DNA from: Mucilaginibacter dorajii | GTDB taxonomy: Bacteria > Bacteroidota > Bacteroidia > Sphingobacteriales > Sphingobacteriaceae | NCBI RefSeq assembly: GCF_024808255.1 | Contig: NZ_JANTYS010000020.1 | Span: 62,001-126,000 of the forward strand | DNA: 64,000 nt | Direction of reading: 5' to 3' | Made by a program: the position numbers and the translations under genes | Shown here: positions 18,901-28,000 of the stretch, piece by piece | Numbering within the stretch: position 1 is the stretch's first letter | How the letters are laid out: the number at the start of each line of letters is the position of its first letter | Notes under the pieces: generated by a model | What the model was told of the DNA's origin: nothing | What the model saw: the letters and a program-made list of their open reading frames with translations, nothing else | Database searches by the model: none

Positions 18901-19196
18901 ATGTAGGTAAATACCAAAACGCTGTTTGCATCAGGTACTGTAATACTAAAATTACCTTTCACATCAGTTGTTGTACCCCCTTGTGTACCGCGCACCCTGA
19001 TAGCAACGCCGGTGAGTACCTCGCCGGTGGTATCAGAAACGGTACCATTTACTTTCACCTGTGCCGCTGCATCAAATGAAATAAAAAGGCACGTCATGAT
19101 AGAAAATAAGATTAGTGTTACTTTTTGGCTCCATTTACTGGGTGGCCACTGCATACGGGTGAGCCCCCCATGCCTGAGTAGTAAAAATTTTCTCAT
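15978..19196 (-). CDS. susC: SusC/RagA TonB-linked outer-membrane transporter of PUL 1
   Basis: 1072 aa. The signal region lies behind a somewhat long N-terminus (MRKFLLLRHGG), with the hydrophobic stretch at about 28-44 and cleavage near DAAAQ. Residues 47-125 form the carboxypeptidase-like regulatory domain (VNGTVSDTTGEVLTGVAI), followed by the LQEVVVTGYGSQKKESITGA box and the plug (about 130-245, IRNMGTPLYVIDGIQ). The remaining 800 residues are barrel strands ending NRVYNFGVNLTF with a terminal Phe, as expected for BamA recognition. It imports oligosaccharides with TonB energy. It heads the - strand operon and is divergent from its presumed regulator, which starts 180 bases away. Confidence 0.95.
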   Translation of the reverse strand: MRKFLLLRHGGLTRMQWPPSKWSQKVTLILFSIMTCLFISFDAAAQVKVNGTVSDTTGEVLTGVAIRVRGTQGGTTTDVKGNFSITVPDANSVLVFTYIGFNALEYPLNGQTNIRVRLKSSNSALQEVVVTGYGSQKKESITGAISSVTSKDLGRVHGGSTVSTGLAGKIPGVTFRQAEGRPGASASIQIRNMGTPLYVIDGIQQDEGQFNNLAPNDVESVTVLKDASAAIYGVRAGNGVVVVTTKKGSGESRINVDSYLGFQYWDRFPNVLTNSYDYMKALQAAQVVTNGSTSITDAELAKYKAGTEPGYQSFNWKPFVLANNGAPLNSFHADMTGGNDRVTYYVAGTTLYQNDQAGSEYYFRRTNIQSNVKARVASGLSVSMNINGRIETRENPGVPGGDDYFLAKLGILENTPLDRPYANDNPAYLRDNGPHTEANYAFLNDKLSGVYHQDWRVLQTNFGVEYAAPFLKGLVAKYDYSYYIADELLNNHEYTYNAYTYNQTTKNYDITHAVTNPWREREQRKELNTTTQFQLSYNNTFGKSTVGGTFVAERTHLEHLRNWLHASPISNNLPLIYLPTVDTYQDSDDSEARIGYVARLNYNYDNKYYFEGSARRDASYLFDPAHRVGYFPGGSVGWRITQEGFMKNLLGDNSVLNDLKFRGSYGVLGDDRDPNNPNNPITAPYGYLSGYNYNTGAAGNIAILDGNAVSTSQNKGVPVNTVSWLKSKILDIGADFSFLNSHLTGTVDYFNRARTGLVGTNYAVVLPQETGYSLPSINENSDQQRGGEISLAYFNKVGDVSYNVGGNFSYSRKKTIINKSNPFSNSLDEYSNSQVNRTANETWGYEVIGQFQSIAQINAYKVNEDGKGNSSVLPGDLIYKDVNGDGKIDANDSRPIGYGLGAQPNINFGLTLGAAYKGFDFHADFSGASGYSWNQNYESRWAFQNNGNLNTIFNDSWHLSNPTDLNSTWIPGKYPVNRNNIGTNHYDYNVNSTFWLHNVKYIRARTIELGYSLPTSLLSKVKIKRARFYANVYNLFSIDNLHQYGVDPETADDNGLQTPQNRVYNFGVNLTF

Positions 19197-19375
19197 AAAA
19201 TGAATTTATTATTGGTTAATTGTTTCGTGATTTAAAAATGTAGAATTGACATATTTAAATCACGATGTAAAGAAAGAGGATTTCGGGGGCTCCTAATTAA
19301 CCAAATCATATCAATAATTAGTCAAAAAGTATCATTTTTGATTGAGACGAAAACGCCGTTCAGGAATGGCTATAT

Positions 19376-22300
19376 TTGTTTAAGCGAATCATTTTGAGAC
19401 CGATATACTTAATTATTTCACTATTTATTTTCCCATGTGCCATCTGTAATGCGCAGCCTTATTATTTCAGGCATTACCAGGTAGAGCAAGGCTTATCCAA
19501 TAATACCGTTTACTGTAGTTTACAGGATAAACAGGGCTTTTTATGGTTTGGCACGCGGGATGGCCTCAATCGTTTTGATGGTTACACCTTTAGGGTTTTC
19601 AGGCATAACCCAAAAAACAGCAAAAGTATATGCAACAATATGGTGCACGCCCTGGCACTTGATCATGACGGCAATATTTGGGTCGGAACCGATGAGGGGA
19701 TTGATAAGTTTGACAGTGAAACCGAAAGTTTTTCGCACATTAACAATTCAAACAAAAACGGCGTAAGAGCAATAACTTTTGACCATTATAACAACTGCTG
19801 GTATGTTGCCGGTGCTTCGCTCATTAAATACAATCAAAAAACGCGTAAAATTATCGATTTTTATAACCAGCAGCACTTTGATGCCACTGGCATAACACAA
19901 AATAATGATGGTTATTTATGGGCATCATCGGCCGGCGGTACTATTGAGCGCATGGACACCGTTTACAACAGATTTAAAAGTTATAGCGTAGTTAACCACT
20001 CCAACTGGGCCCCCTCAACTTTTATTGAGAAGGTCTTTACAGCAAGCGCCGACAAAATATTTATCGCAACATCAAGCCAGGGTTTTAAAGTTTTTGACTG
20101 CATTAGCGGCACCTATACCGATGTACTTACCTACAACCCCAACAAAACCGGGGTGTATGTAAGGGATTTTACCAAATACAGCGACAATGAATTTTGGATA
20201 GCAACCGAATCAGGTATATTTATTTATGATGTGGTACATGGTACTTTTACAAATCTCAAAAAGAAATATAACGACCCCTACAGCATTTCTGATAATGCTG
20301 TATACACGCTATGGAGGGACGTTGAAGGCGGCATTTGGGCCGGCACCTATTTTGGCGGTGTAAACTATTACCCTAAACAATACTCAACCTTTAATAAATT
20401 CTATCCCGGCGATGAAAAAAACTCGTTGAAGGGAAATGTGGTGCGTGAGATCTGTAAAGACAACTACGGCAATCTTTGGATGGGCACCGAAGATAATGGC
20501 TTAAATAAACTGAGCGCCGATAAAAAAACGTGGACGCACTACCTTCCCGGCGGTAAAAACGATATCTCCAATACCAATATCCACGGACTGATAGCTGATG
20601 GCAAAAATCTGTTTATCGGCACTTTTGAACGCGGACTTGATATTATGGATATACCAAGCGGAAAAGTGGTAAAAGTTTACCTGGCCAATAAGCAAAGCCA
20701 TTTAAAAAGCAACTTTGTTATTTGTTTTCGTAAAACACGCAATGGCAGCATCTATGCCGGGGCTACAAGAGGGTTTTATGTATACAATCCGGCAGCTAAA
20801 GACTTTACTATAATTAATAAAATACCTGAGTGGGATTTCATATACGATATCATTGAAGATCACACCGGGAAACTATGGATAGCTACTGTCCGCGATGGTA
20901 TTTATACCTACGATCCTCAAAACAATGTAAGCACCCACGTACTGGATACATACCCCGTTAAGGATGCGCTTAAAGGTACTACCGTTAATGGCGCGTTTGA
21001 AGATAGTAATCACATATTGTGGTTTGCCACAGATGGTTTAGGTTTGTGGCGATATGATCCGGTAAATAAAAAGTTTAAATTTTTCGATCTTGATAACGGG
21101 ATGCCCAGCAATTACGTTTTCAGGATGCTTGAAGACGACAACAAAAACCTTTGGATAAGTACTTCACGCGGATTGGTATGCTTTAATATAGTAACCAATG
21201 CCATCAAAGTTTATACAAAAGCTAATGGATTGCTAAGCGATCAGTTTAATTACAATTCGGCATTTAAGGACACCGATGGCACCATGTATTTTGGTTGCGT
21301 AAAGGGTATGGTGAGTTTTAAACCCTTAACATTTAGCATCAACAACTATGTAGCACCGGTATTTATCACCGGTTTCCAGGTGTATAACCAGGAAATCCTG
21401 GTAAAAGGTGCCGATTCATTACTGAACAAATCTATCATCTATACGTCTAAGATCTATTTAAATCATAACCAATCATCATTCAGTATCGACTTCGCGGCCC
21501 TAAGCTATCCTTCGCCCGAGATGACACAATATAAATATATGATGAAGGGGCTTGATAAAGGATGGACAGGCCTTAAGCGGAACCGTAAAGTATATTTTAC
21601 ACAGCTTCAGCCCGGTCATTATACCTTTATTGTAAAAGCGGCCAATAACAATGGCATCTGGACATCTAAAGAGACCACACTTGAAATTGAAATAGCCCCC
21701 CCGTTTTGGGAAAGTAACCTGGCTTATTTCATTTATTTGTTATTGATTGCCGGCGTAGTATATTATCTGCTAAGAGAATACCACAACCGGAACAGGTTAA
21801 AAAATAATCGCCTTATCGAAATTTTGGAAAGCGATAAGGAAAGGCAGATCTACAACGCCAAAATTGAGTTTTTCACCAACGTTGCCCACGAGATCCGCAC
21901 GCCGCTTACGTTGATCAAAGGGCCTATGGAAAAGGTGATTAAAAGATCTGAGCACGTGCCGGATATTCAGAATAACCTGAAGATCATGGAGAAAAACACC
22001 AACAGGTTGCTCGATCTTACAAACCAATTATTGGATTTCAGGAGGACAGAGACCAATGGTTTCAGTCTCAATTTCGTTAAATCAGATATAGCAGAGCTAC
22101 TTGCCGACATCTTTTTACGGTTTAAACCCATGGCCGAGCAACGAAACCAGAGTTATGTATTGCAAATGACCGATAAGTGTCTTTATGCTTATGTAGATAT
22201 CGAGGCTTTTACCAAAATAGTCAGCAACCTGATCAACAACGCTATTAAATACGGAAATTCGGTTGTGGAGATTGAGTTGCAGAAAAGCGAACCGAACGAT

Positions 22301-23386
22301 CATACTTTTACTATCGAGATAAGAAATAACGGCTACATTGTACCCTATGAAATGCGCGAAAAAATCTTTGAGCCTTTTTTCAGAATGAAAGAATCGGAGA
22401 AGCAGATAGGCACAGGCATAGGTCTTTCGCTGTCGCGATCATTGGCCGAATTGCATAAAGGATTGTTAGTGTTGAATAAATCTATTAACAATTTTAATAT
22501 ATTTAACTTAACATTGCCTATACACCAGGAAAAGGAGTTTGATCTTCACAGCACTCCCGACGATTACGAACCGATTGATACTGTTAAAGAGGAGAATTTT
22601 GATTTTATGAAACCGATTATACTTTTAGTGGATGACAATCCCGAGATATTGGATTTTATTGCCGATGACTTAAGTGATAAATATGCCATAATAAAAGCTT
22701 TTAACGGCCAGGAAGCATTGGATATGATTGAGATAGAAAACATCCAATTGATCATTAGCGATGTGATGATGCCAGGCATTGATGGGTTTGAGTTGTGTAA
22801 ACGTATCAAAACAAATTTCGATTACAGCCATATCCCCATTATACTGCTCACTGCCAAAAATACGCTGCAAAGTAAAATTGAAGGCCTTGAAGTGGGTGCC
22901 GATGCCTATATTGAAAAACCATTTTCGCCCGAGCATTTACAGGTACAGATAGCCAACCTGCTTATCAATCGCAATAAAATAAAAGATCATTTTGCAAGTT
23001 CGCCGCTGGCCAATATTAAAACCATGGCCTACTCCAAGCCCGATGAAAGCTTTTTGGATAGGCTAAACGCGGTAATTAACCACAACATCCAAAACCCCGA
23101 CCTGGATGTGGAACACATTGCCAACCTGATGAATATGAGCAAGCCAACGCTTTACCGCAAGGTGAAGGCCATATCAAACCTAAGTATCAACGAGTTGATC
23201 AATATAACCCGTTTAAAAGCAGCAGCTAAGCTTTTAGAGGATGGTGACTACAAGGTTTACGAAGTTGCAAACATGGTAGGTTACAGCTCACAATCGCACC
23301 TGGGGCGTAACTTTTTAAAACAGTTTGGCACCACCCCTACCGAGTATCAGCAAAACAAGAAAAATCAAAAGGTTAAGACATACTAA
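19376..23386 (+). CDS. Hybrid two-component system regulator (HTCS) of PUL 1
   Basis: 1336 aa in one chain. Order: signal peptide or first membrane segment (about 5-26), two-component propeller repeats (about 30-680, many WFGTRDGLNRF-like units), Y_Y_Y sensor end domain (about 690-770), a transmembrane helix near 785-800 (LAYFIYLLLIAGVVYYLL), HisKA with phosphorylated His838 in NVAHEIRTPL, HATPase (about 930-1050), receiver with Asp1129 in IISDVMMPG, and a C-terminal AraC helix-turn-helix (about 1225-1330). HTCS proteins bind oligosaccharides in the periplasm and activate the adjacent susCD genes. The only start compatible with the signal peptide is TTG at 19376; an in-frame TGA lies at 19343. 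It diverges from SusC. Confidence 0.93.
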   Translation: MFKRIILRPIYLIISLFIFPCAICNAQPYYFRHYQVEQGLSNNTVYCSLQDKQGFLWFGTRDGLNRFDGYTFRVFRHNPKNSKSICNNMVHALALDHDGNIWVGTDEGIDKFDSETESFSHINNSNKNGVRAITFDHYNNCWYVAGASLIKYNQKTRKIIDFYNQQHFDATGITQNNDGYLWASSAGGTIERMDTVYNRFKSYSVVNHSNWAPSTFIEKVFTASADKIFIATSSQGFKVFDCISGTYTDVLTYNPNKTGVYVRDFTKYSDNEFWIATESGIFIYDVVHGTFTNLKKKYNDPYSISDNAVYTLWRDVEGGIWAGTYFGGVNYYPKQYSTFNKFYPGDEKNSLKGNVVREICKDNYGNLWMGTEDNGLNKLSADKKTWTHYLPGGKNDISNTNIHGLIADGKNLFIGTFERGLDIMDIPSGKVVKVYLANKQSHLKSNFVICFRKTRNGSIYAGATRGFYVYNPAAKDFTIINKIPEWDFIYDIIEDHTGKLWIATVRDGIYTYDPQNNVSTHVLDTYPVKDALKGTTVNGAFEDSNHILWFATDGLGLWRYDPVNKKFKFFDLDNGMPSNYVFRMLEDDNKNLWISTSRGLVCFNIVTNAIKVYTKANGLLSDQFNYNSAFKDTDGTMYFGCVKGMVSFKPLTFSINNYVAPVFITGFQVYNQEILVKGADSLLNKSIIYTSKIYLNHNQSSFSIDFAALSYPSPEMTQYKYMMKGLDKGWTGLKRNRKVYFTQLQPGHYTFIVKAANNNGIWTSKETTLEIEIAPPFWESNLAYFIYLLLIAGVVYYLLREYHNRNRLKNNRLIEILESDKERQIYNAKIEFFTNVAHEIRTPLTLIKGPMEKVIKRSEHVPDIQNNLKIMEKNTNRLLDLTNQLLDFRRTETNGFSLNFVKSDIAELLADIFLRFKPMAEQRNQSYVLQMTDKCLYAYVDIEAFTKIVSNLINNAIKYGNSVVEIELQKSEPNDHTFTIEIRNNGYIVPYEMREKIFEPFFRMKESEKQIGTGIGLSLSRSLAELHKGLLVLNKSINNFNIFNLTLPIHQEKEFDLHSTPDDYEPIDTVKEENFDFMKPIILLVDDNPEILDFIADDLSDKYAIIKAFNGQEALDMIEIENIQLIISDVMMPGIDGFELCKRIKTNFDYSHIPIILLTAKNTLQSKIEGLEVGADAYIEKPFSPEHLQVQIANLLINRNKIKDHFASSPLANIKTMAYSKPDESFLDRLNAVINHNIQNPDLDVEHIANLMNMSKPTLYRKVKAISNLSINELINITRLKAAAKLLEDGDYKVYEVANMVGYSSQSHLGRNFLKQFGTTPTEYQQNKKNQKVKTY

Positions 23387-23425
23387 ATTTGCAGCTTCTT
23401 AAAATGAAGATTACAAAGTGACGAA

Positions 23426-23458
23426 AGACTTACGAAGTTTTAAAAACTTCGTAAGTCT
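23426..23458. terminator. Perfect 16-bp palindromic hairpin between convergent genes
   Basis: Arms 23426-23441 (AGACTTACGAAGTTTT) and 23443-23458 are exact reverse complements around one base. It lies 40 bases after the HTCS stop and 43 bases before the stop of the convergent haloperoxidase gene, so it can act as a bidirectional terminator. The TTTT/AAAA sits at the stem tip rather than after the stem, unlike a standard intrinsic terminator. It may also be a dispersed palindromic repeat. Confidence 0.65.
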
Positions 23459-23501
23459 GGGCTGTACAACTTGCTATTGCCCTCATTATTCTTTTTATCC
23501 C

Positions 23502-24827
23502 CTACTTACGCGTCTTCAACTTTGTAAGCGCAAACTCCGCTATCCGGTTCCCTTCGCCGACCCCATTTACTATGGATGGCATATAGTGGATACCACCATA
23601 AAACCGGCTAATGGATGCCTCTTTGGCAGCATCTTTAAAAGATTTAAACGGTCTTGGAGGGATACTAAATTCTACTTCGGTTGAATCTGTAAAGGCAAGA
23701 TTATCGCCAAATAGCTTGGTAAGCACTACCGCCGACGCGTTTGATACCACGCTGTGCCCGCTGGTATATTCAGGGAATGGAGGGGTTTGCAACAACGGCA
23801 TCCAGTTTTGGTCAATGTATTGGTTAATGTAAGTCTCCGGGCGAATTACTTTGCTTTTATACTTCTCGTCCCAGCAATTGATAAAGCTATCGGCAATAAC
23901 CGCGGCCATGCAAGCGTAGGCTTCGGCAGTGCGCACGTAATCGGCCTTGGCTTTACGGCAAACTATTCCGGTAATGTTTATCCAATGCCCTCCCGGCGAG
24001 ATCTTTTTGGTGGCAAACATGGTGTGCCCATTGTTATTTACCTTAAAAGGATTATCATCCCAATAGTTGGCTATGGTTGATTGCTCAGGTGTTAAATGCA
24101 AACCAGCATCGCGTACAGCAATAGCCAGTTTATAAAAATAGCTATCAGGTTTCATTGAAAAATCAACCGCCTTTGCCGGCTTAAATTGCTGCGCCGAATC
24201 CAACAAAAACGGGCGGATCTCGTTCCAATGCGGCTCGACACCTTTCATGTAAGCCGGCGGAGTTGGTTTCCAGCTGGCATCATCGGTTTGTACATCGTAT
24301 TTTGATAATGAACGGGTATGTTTGTAATTGTCTTTCCCAGCCCATTTTAAGATTCTGTCGGCAATTAGTTTACCATAGGTGATCGAGTTATCATAAACAT
24401 CACCGGGCATGCCTGTATTTTTAAACTCCTCCATTAAGCTGGTATGAAAGGTTTCAATCCGGCCTTCAGACATCACCAGGATCTTCCCTACCGTTAAAAT
24501 AGCGTGCGCTGCCGCCAGCGAATAACAATACTGCTTTCCGGCCTCAGGTTTGGGGATAGAATCGAGCCCCTTTAGCTGACCCGCAAGCGATATATAATTT
24601 TTATCGCCATTTATAGCCGCCTCATAACCTGCAACAGTTATGTATGCATAAATGCGACTGGCTACCGGTGGCGAATAAATATCGTGCAACATCACTTCGG
24701 TAACTTCTCTAACCGAGCGGTGGATATATTCAGCACTTTCGGCCGATTTTTTCCATTGATTGTTGGAATTACAGGAAAAGGAAGATAATAAAAGCGCAGT
24801 GCAAACAGCAAAGTAAAGTTTCTTCAT
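23502..24827 (-). CDS. Vanadium-dependent haloperoxidase / PAP2-superfamily lipoprotein
   Basis: 441 aa lipoprotein (lipobox LSSFSC, Cys19). The vanadate/phosphate pocket of the PAP2-haloperoxidase superfamily is complete: Lys322 and Arg329 in KYKSKVIRPE, YTSGHS with Ser356-Gly357-His358, and SRFYGGIHY with Arg408 and His414. The Lys-to-Arg and Arg-to-His spacings equal those of fungal chloroperoxidase. It could be a halide-oxidising peroxidase or an acid phosphatase; motifs alone do not separate these. It is anchored to the envelope. The neighbouring divergent gene is a VCBS/ASPIC lipoprotein, an arrangement I believe recurs in Bacteroidota, but the link is not explained. Confidence 0.88.
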   Translation of the reverse strand: MKKLYFAVCTALLLSSFSCNSNNQWKKSAESAEYIHRSVREVTEVMLHDIYSPPVASRIYAYITVAGYEAAINGDKNYISLAGQLKGLDSIPKPEAGKQYCYSLAAAHAILTVGKILVMSEGRIETFHTSLMEEFKNTGMPGDVYDNSITYGKLIADRILKWAGKDNYKHTRSLSKYDVQTDDASWKPTPPAYMKGVEPHWNEIRPFLLDSAQQFKPAKAVDFSMKPDSYFYKLAIAVRDAGLHLTPEQSTIANYWDDNPFKVNNNGHTMFATKKISPGGHWINITGIVCRKAKADYVRTAEAYACMAAVIADSFINCWDEKYKSKVIRPETYINQYIDQNWMPLLQTPPFPEYTSGHSVVSNASAVVLTKLFGDNLAFTDSTEVEFSIPPRPFKSFKDAAKEASISRFYGGIHYMPSIVNGVGEGNRIAEFALTKLKTRK

Positions 24828-25067
24828 ATGTTGGGTAACAATAATTTAAATCAAGGTTAATTGCGAGGCCGGGATCGGCTGATGGTCAAAGCTAATAGTA
24901 AATATATAAACATAGATTACGCGATACAATTTGACGAAGTTTTGATATGATTTGCAGAATAGATAACAGCAAAATCCATTTTCTTTACGTACGCTTACTG
25001 CATAATCTTCAGTAAGTTAAAGCTTAACCAAAGCATAAACCAAAGTTCAATTATTACCGGCATTTTT

Positions 25068-28000
25068 ATGGATAAAACTTTACCAATTAAGTTTAAACTG
25101 TTTATTACATCGTTACTTTTTATTGTAGTCGGCTGTTCGCACAAACAGGATGGCGCTACACTTTTTAAACTGCTTGATGCATCAGAAACAGGCATCGATT
25201 TTAAAAACACCTTAACTCCAAGCGATAGTATTAATATCCTTAACCACCCCTATTTATACAATGGCGCAGGCGTTGGTATAGGCGACTTTAACCATGATGG
25301 CCTGCCCGACGTTTATTTTGCCGGTAACATGGTGGCCAACAAATTATTCTTGAACAAAGGCGATCTGAAGTTTAAAGACGTTACCGATGTGGCCGGCGTA
25401 AACGGCGAAGGCAAATGGAGCGCAGGAGTATCTGTTATTGATATTAATAACGATGGCTGGCCGGATATTTATGTTTGTGCGTCATTTAATTCCGACCCTG
25501 AAAAACGGCGGAATATGCTTTATATAAACCAGAGAAATAATAAAGATGGTGTACCAACATTTAAAGATGAAGCTAAAGCTTACGGTCTGGACGATAATGG
25601 TTACAGCACACAGGCCATATTTTTTGATTACGACCATGATGGCGACCTGGATATGTACCTGCTTACCAACTTTTTGGGCAAAACCACCCCGGTGGCTTAT
25701 CGACCCAAGTTAATGGACGGCAGTGCTGAAAATAATGATCGCCTTTACCGCAATAACGGCAACGGCACGTTCACCAATGTAACCAAAGCGGCAGGCATCT
25801 TAATAGAAGGTTTTGGCAACTCGGTATCCGTAACCGACATCAACAACGATGGATGGCCGGATATTTATGTTGGTAACGATTTTATATCTAACGATCTGCT
25901 TTACATCAACAATAAAAACGGAACGTTTACCAATAGAGCGGGCGAGTATTTTAAACATACGGGATGGAGTGTAATGGGATCTGACATTGTGGATATTAAC
26001 AATGACGGTTTGCCCGATTTGGTTTCGTTAGAGATGCTACCGGAAGAAAACGTGCGCAAGAAAACCATGCTAATGGGCGATAATTATATCACCTATATCG
26101 ACAACGAGAAATACAAGTATGAACATCAATACATCCGCAATGTATTACAACTAAACCAGGGACAAACCCCAATGGGCCATACCCAGTTTAGCGAAATTGC
26201 CTATATGGCAGGTATTTACCAAACAGACTGGAGCTGGACGCCCTTAGTTGCTGATTTTGATAACGATGGCTTCCGCGATATGGTGATTACCAACGGTTAC
26301 CCACGTGATGTGACCGACCTTGACCATGCACTTTACAGCAATGATCAGGGTCGTACGGTAAAAGAAAACAGGAACCTGGCCGCTGCTGATTCGTTCCCGG
26401 TTGTAAAAACGGCAAGCTATGCGTTTAAAAACCAAGGCGGCTACCTATTTGCCGATCAATCAAAAAACTGGGGGATTGTTAAGCCTACCTTCTCTACAGG
26501 TGGTGTTTATGCCGATCTGGATAATGACGGCGACCTTGACCTGGTGATCAATAATATTGATGATGACGCGTTTGTTTATGAAAACACCTCCAACAATAAA
26601 AAACAGGTAGCCAAAGGTCACAATTACTTAACGGTTAGCTTGCAGGGTGATAGTAAAAACCTTGGCGGTATTGGTGCAACCATTCGCATTTATTACCAGG
26701 GCAAGCAACAATTTTATGATCAGCAGCCCTGCCGGGGCTATATGGGTACTGATGATGCAAAAGGGCATTTCGGCATAGGCACAGCAACCAATGTCGATTC
26801 ATTGCGCATCCGCTGGGCCGACGGTAAAACACAACTGGTTAAAAACATTAAAGCCAATCAAACCATTACGTTACAATACAAAAATAGCGCGGGGAATTAT
26901 CCACCGGTTAATGTTGTAAAGGAAAAGCCTGTATTTCAATCAGCTGTAAACCAACTCGGCATCAAATATGTACACCAGGAAAAGGACGCTATTGACTATA
27001 ATATCCAACCTACCTTACCGCATAAGCTAAGCCAGTACGGACCATGTATTGCCGTGGGCGATATTGACAATAATGGTTATGACGACTTTTTTGTAGGTGG
27101 CGCAGCCGGTAAAAAGGGCGTATTTTTTATGCAAACTGCCGATGGTAAGTTCACCATGGATACCAAACGCTTTATTGAGGAGGATTTGAAGGAAGAGGAA
27201 GATATGGGTGCCTTGCTGTTTGATGCCAATAACGATGGTTTCCTTGACCTGTATGTGGTTAGCGGCAGCTACGAGTTCCCTAAAGATCACACTACCGCCC
27301 AGGATCGTTTGTACATTAACAATGGCAAAGGCATGTTCAAAAAAGACTTTAACGCTGTACCTGTTGAATATGATAATGGCTCCTGCGTGCGCGCTGCCGA
27401 TTTTGACCGCGATGGCAAGCTCGATCTTTTTGTAGGCGGCCGCTCCGTTTCCGGGGCCTACCCCTCTTCGCCCGTGAGCCATTTGTTGCACAATGATGGT
27501 GGCAAATTTACCGATGTTACCGCACAGCTTTGCCCGGATCTGGTTCATGCGGGGATGATCACCGATGCTTTATGGTCTGATTTTGATAAAGACGGCTTAG
27601 TTGATTTGATTGTGGTTGGCGAGTGGATGCCGATAACTTTTTATAAAAACACCGGGCATGGTTTTACTAAGATCCAATCGGGCATTGATGACCATGTTGG
27701 CTGGTGGAACAGCATTGTAGCCGGCGATTTTAACAACGATGGTAATATTGATTATGTAGCAGGCAACCTGGGCCAAAACTCAAATTACAAAGCCTCGTTT
27801 ACCCAGCCAATGACCATTTTAGGCAAGGATGTGGATGGCAATGGCTCATTTGATGCCATGATATTTTGCTATATGAAAGCCGAAGATGGGTCGCAGAAAC
27901 CTTTCCCGATGCATACAAGGGACGATCTGATCAGTCAGTTGATCTCCATCCGTAAAAAATACCCTACCTACCGCGGCTTTGGCCAGGCTACTATGGACGA

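Noticed and set aside
19371..19378. TATATTTG matches the Bacteroidota -7 promoter consensus just before the HTCS gene
   Set aside because: It overlaps the only workable start codon, and the nearest upstream TTTG (19337-19340) is about 30 bases away instead of about 20.
27027..27548. 173-codon frame antisense to the VCBS gene
   Set aside because: It is the mirror of calcium-loop repeats (Asp/Asn-rich codons read backward), lacks a start context and has no plausible protein features.
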